From NCBI GenBank assembly GCA_037126765.1, contig JBBCBC010000054.1, positions 614,001-678,000 on the forward strand: a DNA stretch of 64,000 nt, read 5' to 3'. Below are positions 35,369 to 45,372 of the stretch, in pieces (position 1 is the first letter of the stretch; every line of letters starts with the position of its first letter). The notes beneath the pieces are model-generated. The model was not told the origin of the DNA, did not search any database, and saw only the letters and a program-made list of their open reading frames with translations. The DNA is from Stenogyne calaminthoides (Eukaryota > Streptophyta > Magnoliopsida > Lamiales > Lamiaceae). The position numbers were made by a program, and so were the translations under genes.

Positions 35369-36816
35369 TAGACCTAAGTGGTTCGTTATTTCTTAATCTT
35401 CGTTCCTTAAATAGGATCACGTGTGATTGGTAGCTATTGCTTTGACTTATCATGGGTAGAGAATCAACGAGATTCAATACTTTTTATCTTGGGCAATATT
35501 ATTGGTCACATGTGATTGCCAAAATTTAATACGGAGAATCGTGTGCAAGTACGCTTGTTCGATTTGCCCCCTTGGGATGTTCATAAGCTTTATCATACCA
35601 AATCTTGCAAGTGGAATTAGTTTCCGGTATGGATAATAATGTTGAACCGTTCCTTGACCAAAGACAAAAGATATTAATTAATGGAAAGCTATTTCAGTGG
35701 CATGAATTAATTAGTGGGCTAGATAATCTTAAACATGGGAAATAATAACCTGGAGCCATATTGACTGTAATATGGGTTAAGATGGATAGTGCAATATTAA
35801 TTATGTAGTGGGATTAATTAATATTTATGGGCTTGAATAATATTGTGGCTCAATATTGATAATTCAAGATCCATTAGAAAGTCTAATCTTAATTCTCCTA
35901 AAGGCCCCCTAAGTAGCCCAACATATAGTCCAATAACTGAAAAAGGTGTTTAAAATAAAATATATATTGTTACCTATTTTTCCTTGTAATTTTCGAATTT
36001 TATGGATAAAAAGGGGAGAAAGATCTTCTTTGAATTTTGTTATGGAATGAAGATATGTATTCTTAGAATACAAGATTATCTCATTAAATTCAAGAAATCT
36101 CCCACTTGGTTATTCATAATAGAAATTTCGAAATTTTGAAAGATAAAGGGCAAGAAAGATTTTCTTGATTTTCTTGAAAAGATATTATGGAAGATATGTA
36201 TTTCTTGAAATACAAGAACATCTCATAAATTCAAGAAGATCCAAATCTTGGAATCTTTTTCTCCTAAAATTTAGAAATTTACCATAGCAAGATAAGGTGG
36301 GATTTTTTGTGGAATATTTTGATTATGGAGAAAAGAATATAGGAGATATATTCAAGATTTCTTGGAGATCGAGAAAAGATTTTTCCACATTGGTTTTTCC
36401 TCAAAATTTCGACCACCACCCTATCTATAAATAGGGGATGATTCTTTCATTCCCAAGTGCAATTTCATGTGCTGGAAAAATTAGTAAATCCACAAAAGTG
36501 GTGCAACAAATTTTATTTTTCCTTTTAGTTAATTGTTCGCGAGTGTCCTTCCACCGGATAGTCGAGCAAGGACTAGGGAATACTTGGGAAGGTTTTTTGG
36601 TGTGTTTTCATCAACAAGGCCATTGCCTGTCCAAGAGGTAAGTTCACGTAAACTCGTAGTAATTCCGCATGCGTAGGATTTACGTGAATTGTTTATATGC
36701 ATGATTTGTTATTATTTGAATTAATATGGGTTAATTCATGCTAGTAATAATTGTTAGAATTAAATTTGTATTTAAATATTCATCCCGAATAGATCCAGGC
36801 AATTCGTTCCCCAACA
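35369..36816 (+). repeat. Partial 3' LTR of copy E
   Basis: LTR sequence from gacctaagtggttcg to CCCCAACA at 36816. It abuts a gag of a different copia family at 36817, which suggests that the family-A element inserted in that gag. Confidence 0.87.
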
Positions 36817-37444
36817 GTATTTGCGCCTTGACGACTCCGAATGCATCATCGAGGCCCATAAGAAAATCATATAGTTTCTCTTTGTCTCTCATCTCAAAGA
36901 TCTGCTTTCCAATTTCACAGGTACATCGACTACATAAACATTTTGGGGTCGAAGTCACTGCTTGAATTTCATCCCACAAACTTCTGAGTTTTGTATAATA
37001 TGTGGATATTGAGGCATTGTTTTGCCTTGTTTCGATCAATGCTCGCCTAAGTTCATAGGCCCTTGGTGCGCTTTCCTTCCCGAATCTCTCTTCGAGATCA
37101 CGCCACATTTCTGCAGCCGTTTTTGCGTATTTCACACTCGCCCAAATTTCTTGTTCCATGGCAGCATTTAGCCATCCTCGGACCATGGCGTTGCATCTCT
37201 TCCAACGAGACCATTCCGTTGACTCCTTCGATGGCTCCGGAATGGTTCCGTCGACAAATCCCATTTTGTTTTTAGCATAAAGAGCATTGCTCATGTCGCT
37301 TGACCAGTCGGCATAATTTCCATCTCGCAACAAGTAACTAAGGTGTTGTTGCCCAGGATTATCAGATGATGAGATGAAATATGGTGACATGGTGTCTAAG
37401 ACAGTGGTGGATCCGGTCGCTTTATCGTCACCTGTTTTAGACAT
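36817..37444 (-). pseudogene. gag of a second Ty1/copia family (truncated)
   Basis: The ATG at 37444 gives MSKTGDDKATGSTTVLDT, then the copia Gag N-terminal domain (PYFISSSDNPGQQ, LRDGNYADWSSDMSNAL) and the UBN2-type Gag core (WRDLEERFGKESAPRAYELR, ISTYYTKLRSLWDEIQ, CEIGKQIFEMRDKEKLYDFL). About 209 codons remain. The end, with any zinc knuckle, and all of pol are removed by the LTR that abuts at 36816. Residues read beyond that point are LTR sequence. The open frame is clean, so this element is younger or less decayed than the main family. Confidence 0.88.
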
Positions 37445-37519
37445 TGTGTGGAAATTTTATTTGTGCGGCGGTAGGCTTTGTTTGTAGGGTTTTAATGTTA
37501 TAACCCGCTCTGGTATCAT

Positions 37520-37805
37520 AAAGAAAACAGAGTGCCGTTTGAATTGGTTTTTTTATTGATAGAGAACAATATATATATACAAGGATTTGTTTACAGGATC
37601 CCATAATTTTGGGAGATATAAAAGGCAAATAAATCAAGAAGATATGTAGAATTAATTACAGGCAAAATTAATGGAAGACTAATTAAAACTTCCCATATCT
37701 TCACACGCTCTGCTATGATTTCCATCAAGTGACAGGGAATTTGTACATTTCAAAATAGTGACGTATTTATTCTTACATCACAGCTCCATATATCACACAC
37801 CAACA
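37520..37805 (-). repeat. Short LTR of the second copia family (approximate limits)
   Basis: Read on the minus strand it would start TGTTGGTGTGTGATATATGG (37805) and end close to a primer-like sequence ATGATACCAGAGC (about 37507-37519), which resembles the tRNA-Met site with two changes. Its size of about 285 bp is usual for many plant copia elements. It lies just before the gag ATG with a leader of about 60 bp. No target duplication could be shown because the other end is missing. Confidence 0.6.
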
Positions 37806-39343
37806 CCATGCAAACAAATTATTCTTTTATTTCTCTGATTTGTTTCTACTTAATTTGTCTTTGGTTTCTTAATATATATATTATTATTATGAAAACAAAT
37901 TATTCTTTTATTTCTCTGATTTGTTTCTACTTTGTCTTTTGTTTCTTAATATATTATTATTGTGCCAGACAAGGAATGACCAAGACATATTTCTATCTCC
38001 TCCCTTTATTTTTTTGTTCTCTTCTTCGATTAACATTGAATGATTATCATAATTGTATTACTAGGCATGGAAACGACCAGGGCCCATCACTTTTGCATTA
38101 CAAAATATATATATTATGCTGATAATTTGAGTACATTGGAAACTAGTGTTATGTACCCATACAATATAATATAATATAATATAAACCTTTTTAGAGTTTT
38201 ATAATTTATGAGTAGTCGTGTAGAAGTGCTACTCTCATATATGATACGACTTGTGAGAAAACATTGATATTTTGAAATTAAAAAATTGTATCGTGTTTGA
38301 CCATATATTTTTTTGTGAAAGGGCGGCTTTTGTGAAGTTAGAGAGGCTTAACAAGGTTTAATACTAACCAAATTAATTTAATTAACCCTCTTTGTCGTTA
38401 TTAATTCACTTCTTATTATTATTATTACAAGTCCATGGAAATAAAGATGTGAATTGAACAGGTCCCAAAAACCGTCATGTTTATTGTACGTGACGATTCA
38501 CTGCAGGTGTGTAACGGGATGGGGCAGGGTGATACACTAGTACCCTAATAATATTTATTTATCATAATAATAATACGTAATATATTTAACTTAAAATAAA
38601 GATGTGGTCTGTCATTTACGTATACCATCGGCCGTCGAAGTTCTTTTACTACTCCCTCATTCACTGACTTCTACCATGTATTTTACTGGTTTATTTTTAA
38701 ATATATATTATAATAATTGGTCTTTTTGGGCGGTGTAAACCCGTCTTAGCTAAGGTAGACATTGACCGGTGAAGGCATGAGTTTTCCATTCGAGTAATGT
38801 TCTTGTCAACAAAGTCTCGTTTCTTGGAAACAAAAATGCTATTATTAATGGCTTTACTGTTACCTTTTAATGGCAATAAATTGTATGTTATGGAGTCCAT
38901 AAAAGACCTACTCAATATATAAATATTGAGTAACATTTGTGTACACAATTTGTACAAAATACAATTGGTGCAATTTGATTCAATTTTAATTTGGATGAAC
39001 AATCTACACCCTCTATAAACACTAAATCATAAAACCCTAAATTATTACCTATTCATGTCGGGTGAAACATGAACCACTTGGGTCGAGTGAATCATGAATC
39101 ACTCGGTCTAGTTCGGAGCCGGGCCGAGTTTGGGTCGGGCCCGGTTAAAATAAACTGGTAAATTTAAAAAAAAAAAAAACTGAATTGAAATCAAATTGCA
39201 CCAAATCAAAATTAGTGCAAATGGTGCACATGAAAATTTGCCATAAATATTTATGCTTCTTAAATTGATGGAGTATTTTTTTTTCCTTTTAAATTCAAAT
39301 TGATAATTTTCCATCTTTCATCTCCTAAATAATAGAGAAAACC
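37806..39343. other. AT-rich intergenic DNA
   Basis: No gene seen. It holds a tandem duplication of about 80 bp (37811-37885 and 37893-37960; theme acaaattattcttttatttctc), a short (ataat)n run near 38163-38183, and several TA-rich stretches. The short open frames here have no recognisable features. Confidence 0.6.
39334..39343 (+). repeat. Target-site duplication of the Mutator-like element, left
   Basis: agagaaaacc, identical to 40900-40909 on the other side. Ten bases without mismatch suggests fairly recent insertion. Confidence 0.9.
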
Positions 39344-39875
39344 GGGATTTAAATCGATTTGGTCCCGTAAATTTGCACCTTTATTGAAAAGGTCCCGTAA
39401 GTTTCACATGTTTTAATTTAGTCCCGTATGTTTCTAATTTGTGCCAATTTCGTCCCAAATCGCCGGAGACCGGTCAAACCACACAAAAACGACGTTGTTT
39501 TAGGGGCGTGTGTTACACGCGCCCCTAATTTCGATCGGGAAATGCTGACTTGCAAAGATTTGGACACGTGGCGCGCCACATGTGTATTATTCCTATTAAA
39601 AAAAATAAAAACGAAAATTAAAATTACACTTCATTAAATATGAATTAAAATAAATCAGAATTAAAATAAATATATATCAAATTAAATTAAATATATATTC
39701 CAATTTCAGAATATTATTAAATAAAAAAATCAATCAAAATTAAATGAAAAAAGGAAGTTTCATGGAAACTTTCCCACACCCAAAATTAAAATTAAACTAA
39801 CACCATAAAATTTAAATTTAAATCATACAAACACCCCAAATCAGATACAAAAATCGAATTCATACTAACACCCCC
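39344..39875 (+). repeat. Left terminal inverted repeat (532 bp)
   Basis: Pairs with 40441-40899. It contains spaced gtcccgta motifs, a ggcgcgcc palindrome inside acacgtggcgcgccac (near 39565) and an AT-rich inner part. It has about 60 bp not found in the right arm (near 39730-39790). Its inner 81 bp encode the last 27 residues of the heat-shock reading frame. Confidence 0.9.
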
Positions 39876-40322
39876 AATAGCCTTCACATCAGGCTTCTTC
39901 ACTTCATCCTTAGGCACAGTGACAGTGAGCACTCCATTCTCCATACTGGCCTTGATCTGATCCACCTTGGCGTTCTCCGGCAGTGGGAAGCGGCGGAGGA
40001 ACTTGTCGGAGCTCCGCTCGACGCGGTGCCAGGTGTCGTTCTTCTCATCCTTGTCAGATTTGCGCTCGCCGCTAATCTGGAGGACGTTCCCTTCCTCGAT
40101 CTCCACTTTGACCTCCTCCTTCTTAAGTCCGGGGATGTCGGCCTTGAACACGTGGCTCTCCGGCATCTCCTTCCAGTTGATTCGCGTCTCGGCGAACTGT
40201 GACGTCGTTTCGTTGCCGCTGTCGGTGGCGATTTGCCATTCGCGTAAGGGGTCCCACGCGTCGAGGGTGAATGGGTCGAATGCGCTGCTTCGTCGCCCGA
40301 AAATGCTTGGAATTAGCAACAT
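39792..40322 (-). CDS. Class I small heat-shock protein (HSP20), chimeric with a TIR-encoded tail
   Basis: Small heat-shock proteins are cytosolic ATP-independent chaperones that bind unfolding proteins as large oligomers. The start at 40322 gives MLLIPSIFGRRSSAFDPF, the usual class I N-terminus; an in-frame upstream ATG at 40427 is in the leader. The 176 residues contain the whole alpha-crystallin domain (about residues 40-145): WKEMPESHVFKADIPGLKKE, VLQISGERK, NDTWHRVERSS, ASMENGVLTVTVPK. No intron, as is usual. The protein is native up to VKAI (residue 149). There the sequence crosses into the left inverted repeat, and 27 other residues (GGVSMNSIF...) replace the usual short tail with its I-x-I motif, which is needed for oligomer contacts. 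The frame is open and undamaged. It may be expressed, but oligomerisation is likely altered. Confidence 0.88.
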   Translation of the reverse strand: MLLIPSIFGRRSSAFDPFTLDAWDPLREWQIATDSGNETTSQFAETRINWKEMPESHVFKADIPGLKKEEVKVEIEEGNVLQISGERKSDKDEKNDTWHRVERSSDKFLRRFPLPENAKVDQIKASMENGVLTVTVPKDEVKKPDVKAIGGVSMNSIFVSDLGCLYDLNLNFMVLV

Positions 40323-40440
40323 TGATTGATTGGATTTTGATGAAACTTTTGATTGCGAGGAGTTTTTTTTTTTTTTGATTTTGGTGTAATTTATTGCATT
40401 CAATTGACGAACCCTAATCCTCCACACTTTCCGTCAATTT

Positions 40441-40899
40441 GGGGGTGTTGTATGATTTCAATTTTTGCATCTGATTTGGGGTGTTTGTATAATTTAAATT
40501 TAAATTTTATGGTGTTAGTTTAATTTTGATTTATTTTTTTATTTAATAATATTCTGAAATTTGAATATATATTTAATTTAATTTTGATTTATTTTTTTGT
40601 TATTTAATGAAGTGTAATTTTTATTTTCGTTTTTTATTTTTTTTTAATCGGTATAATACACATGTGGCGCGCCACGTGTCCAAATCGATGCAAGTCAGCA
40701 TTTCCCGATCAAAATTAGGGGCGCGTGTATCACACGCCCCTAAAACGACGTCGTTTTTGTGTGATTTGACCGGTCTCCGGCGATTTGGGACGAAATTGGC
40801 ACAAATTGGAAACATACGGGACTAAATTAAAACATGTGAAATTTACGGGACCTTTTCAATAAAGGTGCAAATTTACGGGACCAAATCGATTTAAATCCC
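40441..40899 (-). repeat. Right terminal inverted repeat (459 bp)
   Basis: Inverted copy of the left arm, starting at gggggtgttg and ending AAATCCC. It lies upstream of the heat-shock gene and so must supply any promoter beyond the short 5' UTR. It contains a cacgtg core inside the ggcgcgcc palindrome (near 40665-40680). I see no clear set of heat-shock elements in it. Confidence 0.9.
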
Positions 40900-40909
40900 A
40901 GAGAAAACC

Positions 40910-41874
40910 TATATACCACTATTTATCCAGATCAACTTGAACTTACAAAAATATACAAAATTGTAGTATACTCCCTTCGTTCACTTATTGTGTACAAGCA
41001 AAAAAAAGTTATTTATATTACGAAAAAAGTAGAAATTAAAAGGGGGAAATACTACAATTTTAAAATTTGAAGAACTAAACTTTAGGCCATGTCCAACTCA
41101 AAAATTCAAAATAAAGTATTATATACTCTAAAATGCAAAATTATACACTCTACTTTCAAAATCTTCTCCAACCTTATACTCTAAACTTTAGAAGTTAAGG
41201 TAAAGATTAGGGGGCTTTAGTCAACATAATTAAGCAGTCGCCCAATCAGCTTCGCATGAAAGAGAGAAGTAGCATGAATTTAGGACTTTGCGCTTCCTGT
41301 TTCATACGAGTTTGAGATTTAGAATCTAGTTTTCAAATCACACATTCAATCCACACCTACAAATACTTATAAAATTTATTATTACTCTTCCCAATACATC
41401 ACACTTTATACACTTTGTTACTCTTCTCAATATAATATAATAATACAATATTTGACATAAAGTTAAATCTCATCCTACTCAAATCCCTAAACAAAAACAT
41501 ACATTTACTATTTATCAAGGATTCTAAATCCTTGGATTTTAAAACCTCAACTTGCTCCGCACACTTAAATCCCAAAACAAACGCACTATATGTTTTGGGA
41601 TTCATACGGATGGACTTAGGACTTTGCGCTTCCCGTCTCATACGAGTTTGAGATTTAGAATCTGATTTTCAAGACAAAAAAGATTCTCTAACAAACCTTG
41701 TCCTCCAAACAGGGGGTCCCTGTTTTTTTTTCCACATACTCCGACTTGCCAAGAAACAAACAACCCCATTCCTTCTCCTTCTCCTCCAAGATTATTATTT
41801 TTACATATATACATCAATCTATAAGTACACCAAGTTTATCTTCACAATTGAGGAAAAAGGAAGCAACTACAAAG
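40910..41874. other. Intergenic DNA and 5' flank of the AAA-ATPase gene
   Basis: No gene seen. A tactcccttcgttc stretch at about 40970 resembles the end of a Stowaway-type MITE, but no partner was found. Two direct repeats of about 55 bp (41279-41332 and 41617-41671; ggactttgcgcttcc) lie 338 bp apart. Just before the gene there is a pyrimidine patch (ccttctccttctcctcc at 41771-41788) and a TA-rich stretch (41801-41812) that could act in the core promoter. Confidence 0.5.
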
Positions 41875-42302
41875 ATGTTTCCTCCAATGGTAGAAATGAT
41901 GACCCAACTAACCTCTACAATGGCAGGTCTAATGGTGGCTTACGGCATGTTCCAAAACTACTTCCCATACCAGCTCCGCGGTCCCATAAGACGCTACTCC
42001 CGGAAACTCGTCAATTTCTTCTACCCTTACATCCAAATCACATTCAACGAGTACCATGGCGACGGCTTCGCAAGAAGCAACGCCTACGTTGCCATCGAAA
42101 GGTACCTGAATGCCAATTCCTCCAAACAGGCCAAACGCCACCTAGCTAATGTCGTCCGCGACAGTGAGGCCATTGTACTCACTATGGCGAAGCACGAAGA
42201 GATCACTGATGAATTTGATGGAATCAAGCTCTGGTGGACTTCCAGTGAAACTGTCTCCAACAAGCAAACCATTTCGTTTTACCCCAGAGAGGACGAAAAG
42301 AG
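41875..42302 (+). pseudogene. AAA-ATPase (AATP1/BCS1-like), exon 1 of an interrupted gene
   Basis: The family comprises membrane-anchored plant AAA-ATPases, several of them mitochondrial. The start at 41875 gives MFPPMVEMMTQLTSTMAGLM; it was chosen over an upstream frame start because the family begins with this membrane-anchor segment (about residues 5-25). The N-terminal AAA-associated domain follows: YFPYQLRGPIRRYSRKL, FFYPYIQITFNEYHGDGF, NSSKQAKRHLANVV, EITDEFDGIKLWW, ending at DEKR. A GT donor follows AG at 42302, so the Arg codon is split 2+1. Without splicing the frame runs on to a stop at 42363. The rest of the gene is at 42723-42774 and 60030-61215. Confidence 0.9.
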
Positions 42303-42722
42303 GTACTTTGGATTCCGTTTCTGTTTTGGCTTATTCACGGGCTCAGTTTTTGTTGATTGTTAGTGAACCATGTAAAATTATGTGTTCTTATTTGTCAGTT
42401 TAGACGAAAAGAGGTACTTGTGTTTTGTTTTGGCTTATTCATAGGCTCTGTTGATTGTTAGTGAACCGTGTAAAATTCTGTGTTTTTATTTGTCAGTTTA
42501 TTGTGATCGAAAAGAGGTACTTGTTGTGTTCTGTTTTGGCTTATTCATGGGCTCTGTTGATTGTCAGTGAACTGTGTAAAATTTTGTGTTCTTATTTGTG
42601 AGTTTACTGTGATCGAAAAGAGGTACTTGTTTTGTTCTGTTTTGGCTTGCTCATAGGCTCTGTTGATTGTTAGTGAACCGTGTAAAATTATGTGTTCTTA
42701 TTTGTCAGTTTTACTATGACAG
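42294..42722 (+). repeat. Four tandem 105-bp units spanning the exon 1 donor site and intron
   Basis: The units start at about 42291, 42402, 42506 and 42612. Each repeats the donor sequence aag/aggtact, so there are three extra candidate 5' splice sites downstream of the real one. Unit-to-unit identity looks about 85-90 per cent by eye. Confidence 0.85.
42303..42722 (+). other. Intron of the AAA-ATPase gene, made of tandem repeats
   Basis: The GT at 42303 and AG at 42722 join DEKR to YFNLTFHRKYR in frame, matching the family. The intron is four imperfect units of about 105 bp, the first beginning inside exon 1. Each holds cgaaaagaggtact, a copy of the exon-intron border (near 42294, 42402, 42508 and 42614), then the theme gttttggcttattc...ctctgttgattgt. 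The last unit ends at the acceptor. Confidence 0.87.
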
Positions 42723-42774
42723 GTACTTTAATCTCACTTTCCATAGAAAGTACCGCAATGAGATCAGTACTAAG
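42723..42774 (+). pseudogene. AAA-ATPase exon 2, part before the insertion
   Basis: 52 bp completing the Arg codon and encoding YFNLTFHRKYRNEISTK. It ends at the target duplication ctaag (42770-42774), where a 17.3-kb retrotransposon complex begins. The frame resumes at 60035 with YLQHVLEEGK. Confidence 0.9.
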
Positions 42775-44343
42775 TGTTGGGGAAAAAGTTGAACAGATTT
42801 ATTCGGGGTGAATATTTAAATACAAATTTAATTCTTTAATTATTACTAGCATGAAATAATCCTATATTAATTCAAATAATAATCCAACAACATATCATGC
42901 ATATAATAATCCACGTAAAACCTACGCATGCAGAATTCTACGAGTTTACGTGAACGTACCTCTTGGGATGGCAACGGTATGGTTGATTAGACTAACCGCA
43001 AAGACTTCCCAAGTATTCCTTTAGTCCTCGTTCTACTATCCGGTGGAAGGATTTTTGTGAACGATTTAACAAAAGGAAAAATAAATATGTTGCACCACCT
43101 TTGTGGATTTACTAATTTTTCCAGCACATGGAATTGTACTTGGAATGAAAGAATCATCCCCTATTTATAGAAGAGGAGTGGTCGATTTTTCCAGTGAAAA
43201 AACAATGTGGGAAAAGACTTTTCTTGATCACCAAGAAATCTTGAATATATCTCCTATATTATTTTTCCCATAATTAAAATATTCCACAAAAATCTCACCT
43301 CCTCAAAATATGGAATTTTCGAAAATATGATGTGCAAGATTCCAAGATTTGGATCTTCTTGAATTAATGAGATATTCTTGTATTTCAAGAAATAAATATC
43401 TTCCATAATATCTTTTCAAGAAAATCAAGAAAATCTTTCTTGCCCATTATATTTCCAAATTTTCGAAATCTTATTATAGATGACCAAGTGGGAGATTTCT
43501 TGAATTTAATGAGATAATCTTGTATTCCAAAAATACATATCTTCATTCCATAACAAAATTCAAAGAAAATCTTTTCTCCCAACTTATCTATAAATTCGAA
43601 ATTTACATGGAAAAATAAGCAACAATATTTATTTTATTTTAATCACCTTTTTTTTAGGTTATTGGACTATTTGTTGGGCTACTCAGGGGGCCTTTAGGAG
43701 AATTAAGATTGGACCTTCTAATGGATCTTGAATATCTAATATTGAGCCACAATATAATTCAAGCCCATAAATATTAATTAATCTCACTACATAATTAATA
43801 TTGCACTATCCATCTTAACCCATATTACAATCAATATGGCTCCCGGTCATTATTTCCCGTGTTTAAGATTATCTAGCCCATTAATTAATTCAAGCCCTTT
43901 GAAATAACTTTTCATTAATTAATATCTTTTATCCTTGGTCAAGGAACGGTTCAACATTATTATCCATATTAGGAAACTAATTCCACTTGCAAGATTTGGT
44001 ATGATAAAAGCATATGAACCTCCCAAAGGGCAAATCAAACAAGCGTGCTTGCTTACCACGACTCTTAAATTAAATCTTAGCAATCACATGTGACCAATAA
44101 TATTGCCCAAGATAAAAAGTATTGAATCTCGTTGATTATTTACCCATGATAAGTCAAAGCAATAGTTACCAATCCCCGTGATCTATTTAAGGAGCGAAGA
44201 TTAAGAAACAACGAACCCTTTGAGGTCTAATTCTTCCTTGTTGATTCGGAAGAATCTATCCTCCTGTAGGTCTCCTATTACATCGATCATGCACTTGTGT
44301 AATCTCTTGGTCAAGACAAAAAATCTTAGATACACTTCAACCT
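42775..44343 (-). repeat. Outer element 3' LTR, left portion
   Basis: Starts TGTTGGGG right after the ctaag duplication and runs for 1569 bp to the target site aacct (44339-44343) of the nested element. The last 300 bp show altered CAG/CTG motifs compared with the 5' LTR at 59400-59760. Confidence 0.93.
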
Positions 44344-45372
44344 TGTTGGGATTATCTTGAAAAAGTATGCTTTTTACTTTGTATAATCGGCCCCAATTTC
44401 GAACTTATTTACTTAAATAAATTGTTTTATCGATGCTTTAAATATCATTGAATGTTACATATATTTCTTTGCACAATTGTTCATTAAGTCTTCGTGTTAC
44501 ATTGTAGTTAATTTAGTGATCCTAAAATCACGAAGATTAAATTAAATTCCTTGTAACTAAAAATGCGTTATTCCACGACCTAGATGAAATGAACAACCCC
44601 ATCGTGAAAGGTTGAAGTGTAAAGGCTCATATTGGCTTGTCTTGACCAAAGAAAGATTTTTCGAATTTTGAATTTTTGGAATGATATGTATTCTTGGAAT
44701 ACAAGAATTTCTTCAATAAATTCAAAAATCTCCCACTTGGTTATTCATGAAGATTTTTTTCTTTGATTTTTGTTAAAAGATATTATGGAAGATATGTATT
44801 TCTTGGAATACAAAATATCTCATAAATTCAAAAGATTTCTTGAACCATATTTTCTAAAATTATTCATAAAATAAGAAGGTGGATTTTTTATTATAATGGG
44901 AAAAAGATTTAAGAGATATTTCTTGAAAAGGTATTATCAAGAAAAGTTTTCCCACATTGTTTTTCCACTAAAATTTCGAATCTTGGAATTATAAATAGGG
45001 ATGATTGTTTCATTCTCAAGTATTCCATTTTGTGAAAAATTATAATTATCCACGAAAGGTGCAACAAAAGTTTATTTTTTTCTTTTGTGATCGAAGTAAA
45101 GTATCCTTCCACCGGATTTCGAAAGCAAGGGCTAAGGGAATACTTTAAGTCCTTTTGTTTCAGTCCATTCGATCCAGTCACTGCCATCCCGAGAGAGTAT
45201 TCTCCTTTAAACCCGTAGATTCCGCATATTAAGGGTTTACTTGCTTTTTATATGCATGATATGTTGTTGCAATTATTATTTGAATTAATATATGATTAAT
45301 TCATGCTAAATAATTAAAGAATTAAATTTGTATTTAAATATTCACCTAATAGATTTAACCTATTCCCCAAAA
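44344..45372 (+). repeat. Nested element 5' LTR (shortened, corrupted)
   Basis: About 1.03 kb versus 1796 bp for its 3' LTR. A block of about 750 bp is missing near 44650 and many small changes are present. The end reads ccccaaaa instead of CCCCAACA and the primer site that should follow is unreadable. LTRs are identical at insertion, so these differences arose later or are artefacts. Confidence 0.85.

Larger units (their letters stand above)
28040..36816 (+). mobile_element. Internally deleted copia element, plus strand (copy E)
   Basis: Order: 5' LTR (28040-29860), altered primer site, leader, gag interrupted by a solo LTR, protease remnant, integrase, then a jump at about 35368 straight into the middle of the 3' LTR (ending 36816). 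Reverse transcriptase, RNase H and the first part of the 3' LTR are gone. The join occurs within a short shared stretch (ttagacct). Because the 5' LTR start is missing, target duplications cannot be tested. Confidence 0.82.
39344..40899. mobile_element. Mutator-like element with long inverted repeats carrying a small HSP gene
   Basis: 1556 bp bounded by inverted repeats that start GGGATTTAAATCG and by a perfect 10-bp direct duplication agagaaaacc (39334-39343 and 40900-40909). Long inverted repeats and a 9-11-bp target duplication are the signature of Mutator-like elements. No transposase is present, so it is non-autonomous. The 565 bp between the inverted repeats (39876-40440) hold the 5' UTR and nearly all of a class I small heat-shock coding sequence. 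A carried host gene fits the Pack-MULE type. Confidence 0.9.

Noticed and set aside
40323..40640. Heat-shock elements upstream of the captured HSP20 gene
   Set aside because: Only isolated GAA/TTC-like bits were seen, with no array of at least three alternating units.
40965..41040. Complete Stowaway-type MITE
   Set aside because: Only one end-like sequence (tactcccttcgttc) was found; no inverted partner or TA duplication.
41698..42363. A complete 221-residue protein ending at 42363
   Set aside because: The end after DEKRYF is intron sequence read through a 5' splice site. The first 59 codons are upstream of the family start at 41875.
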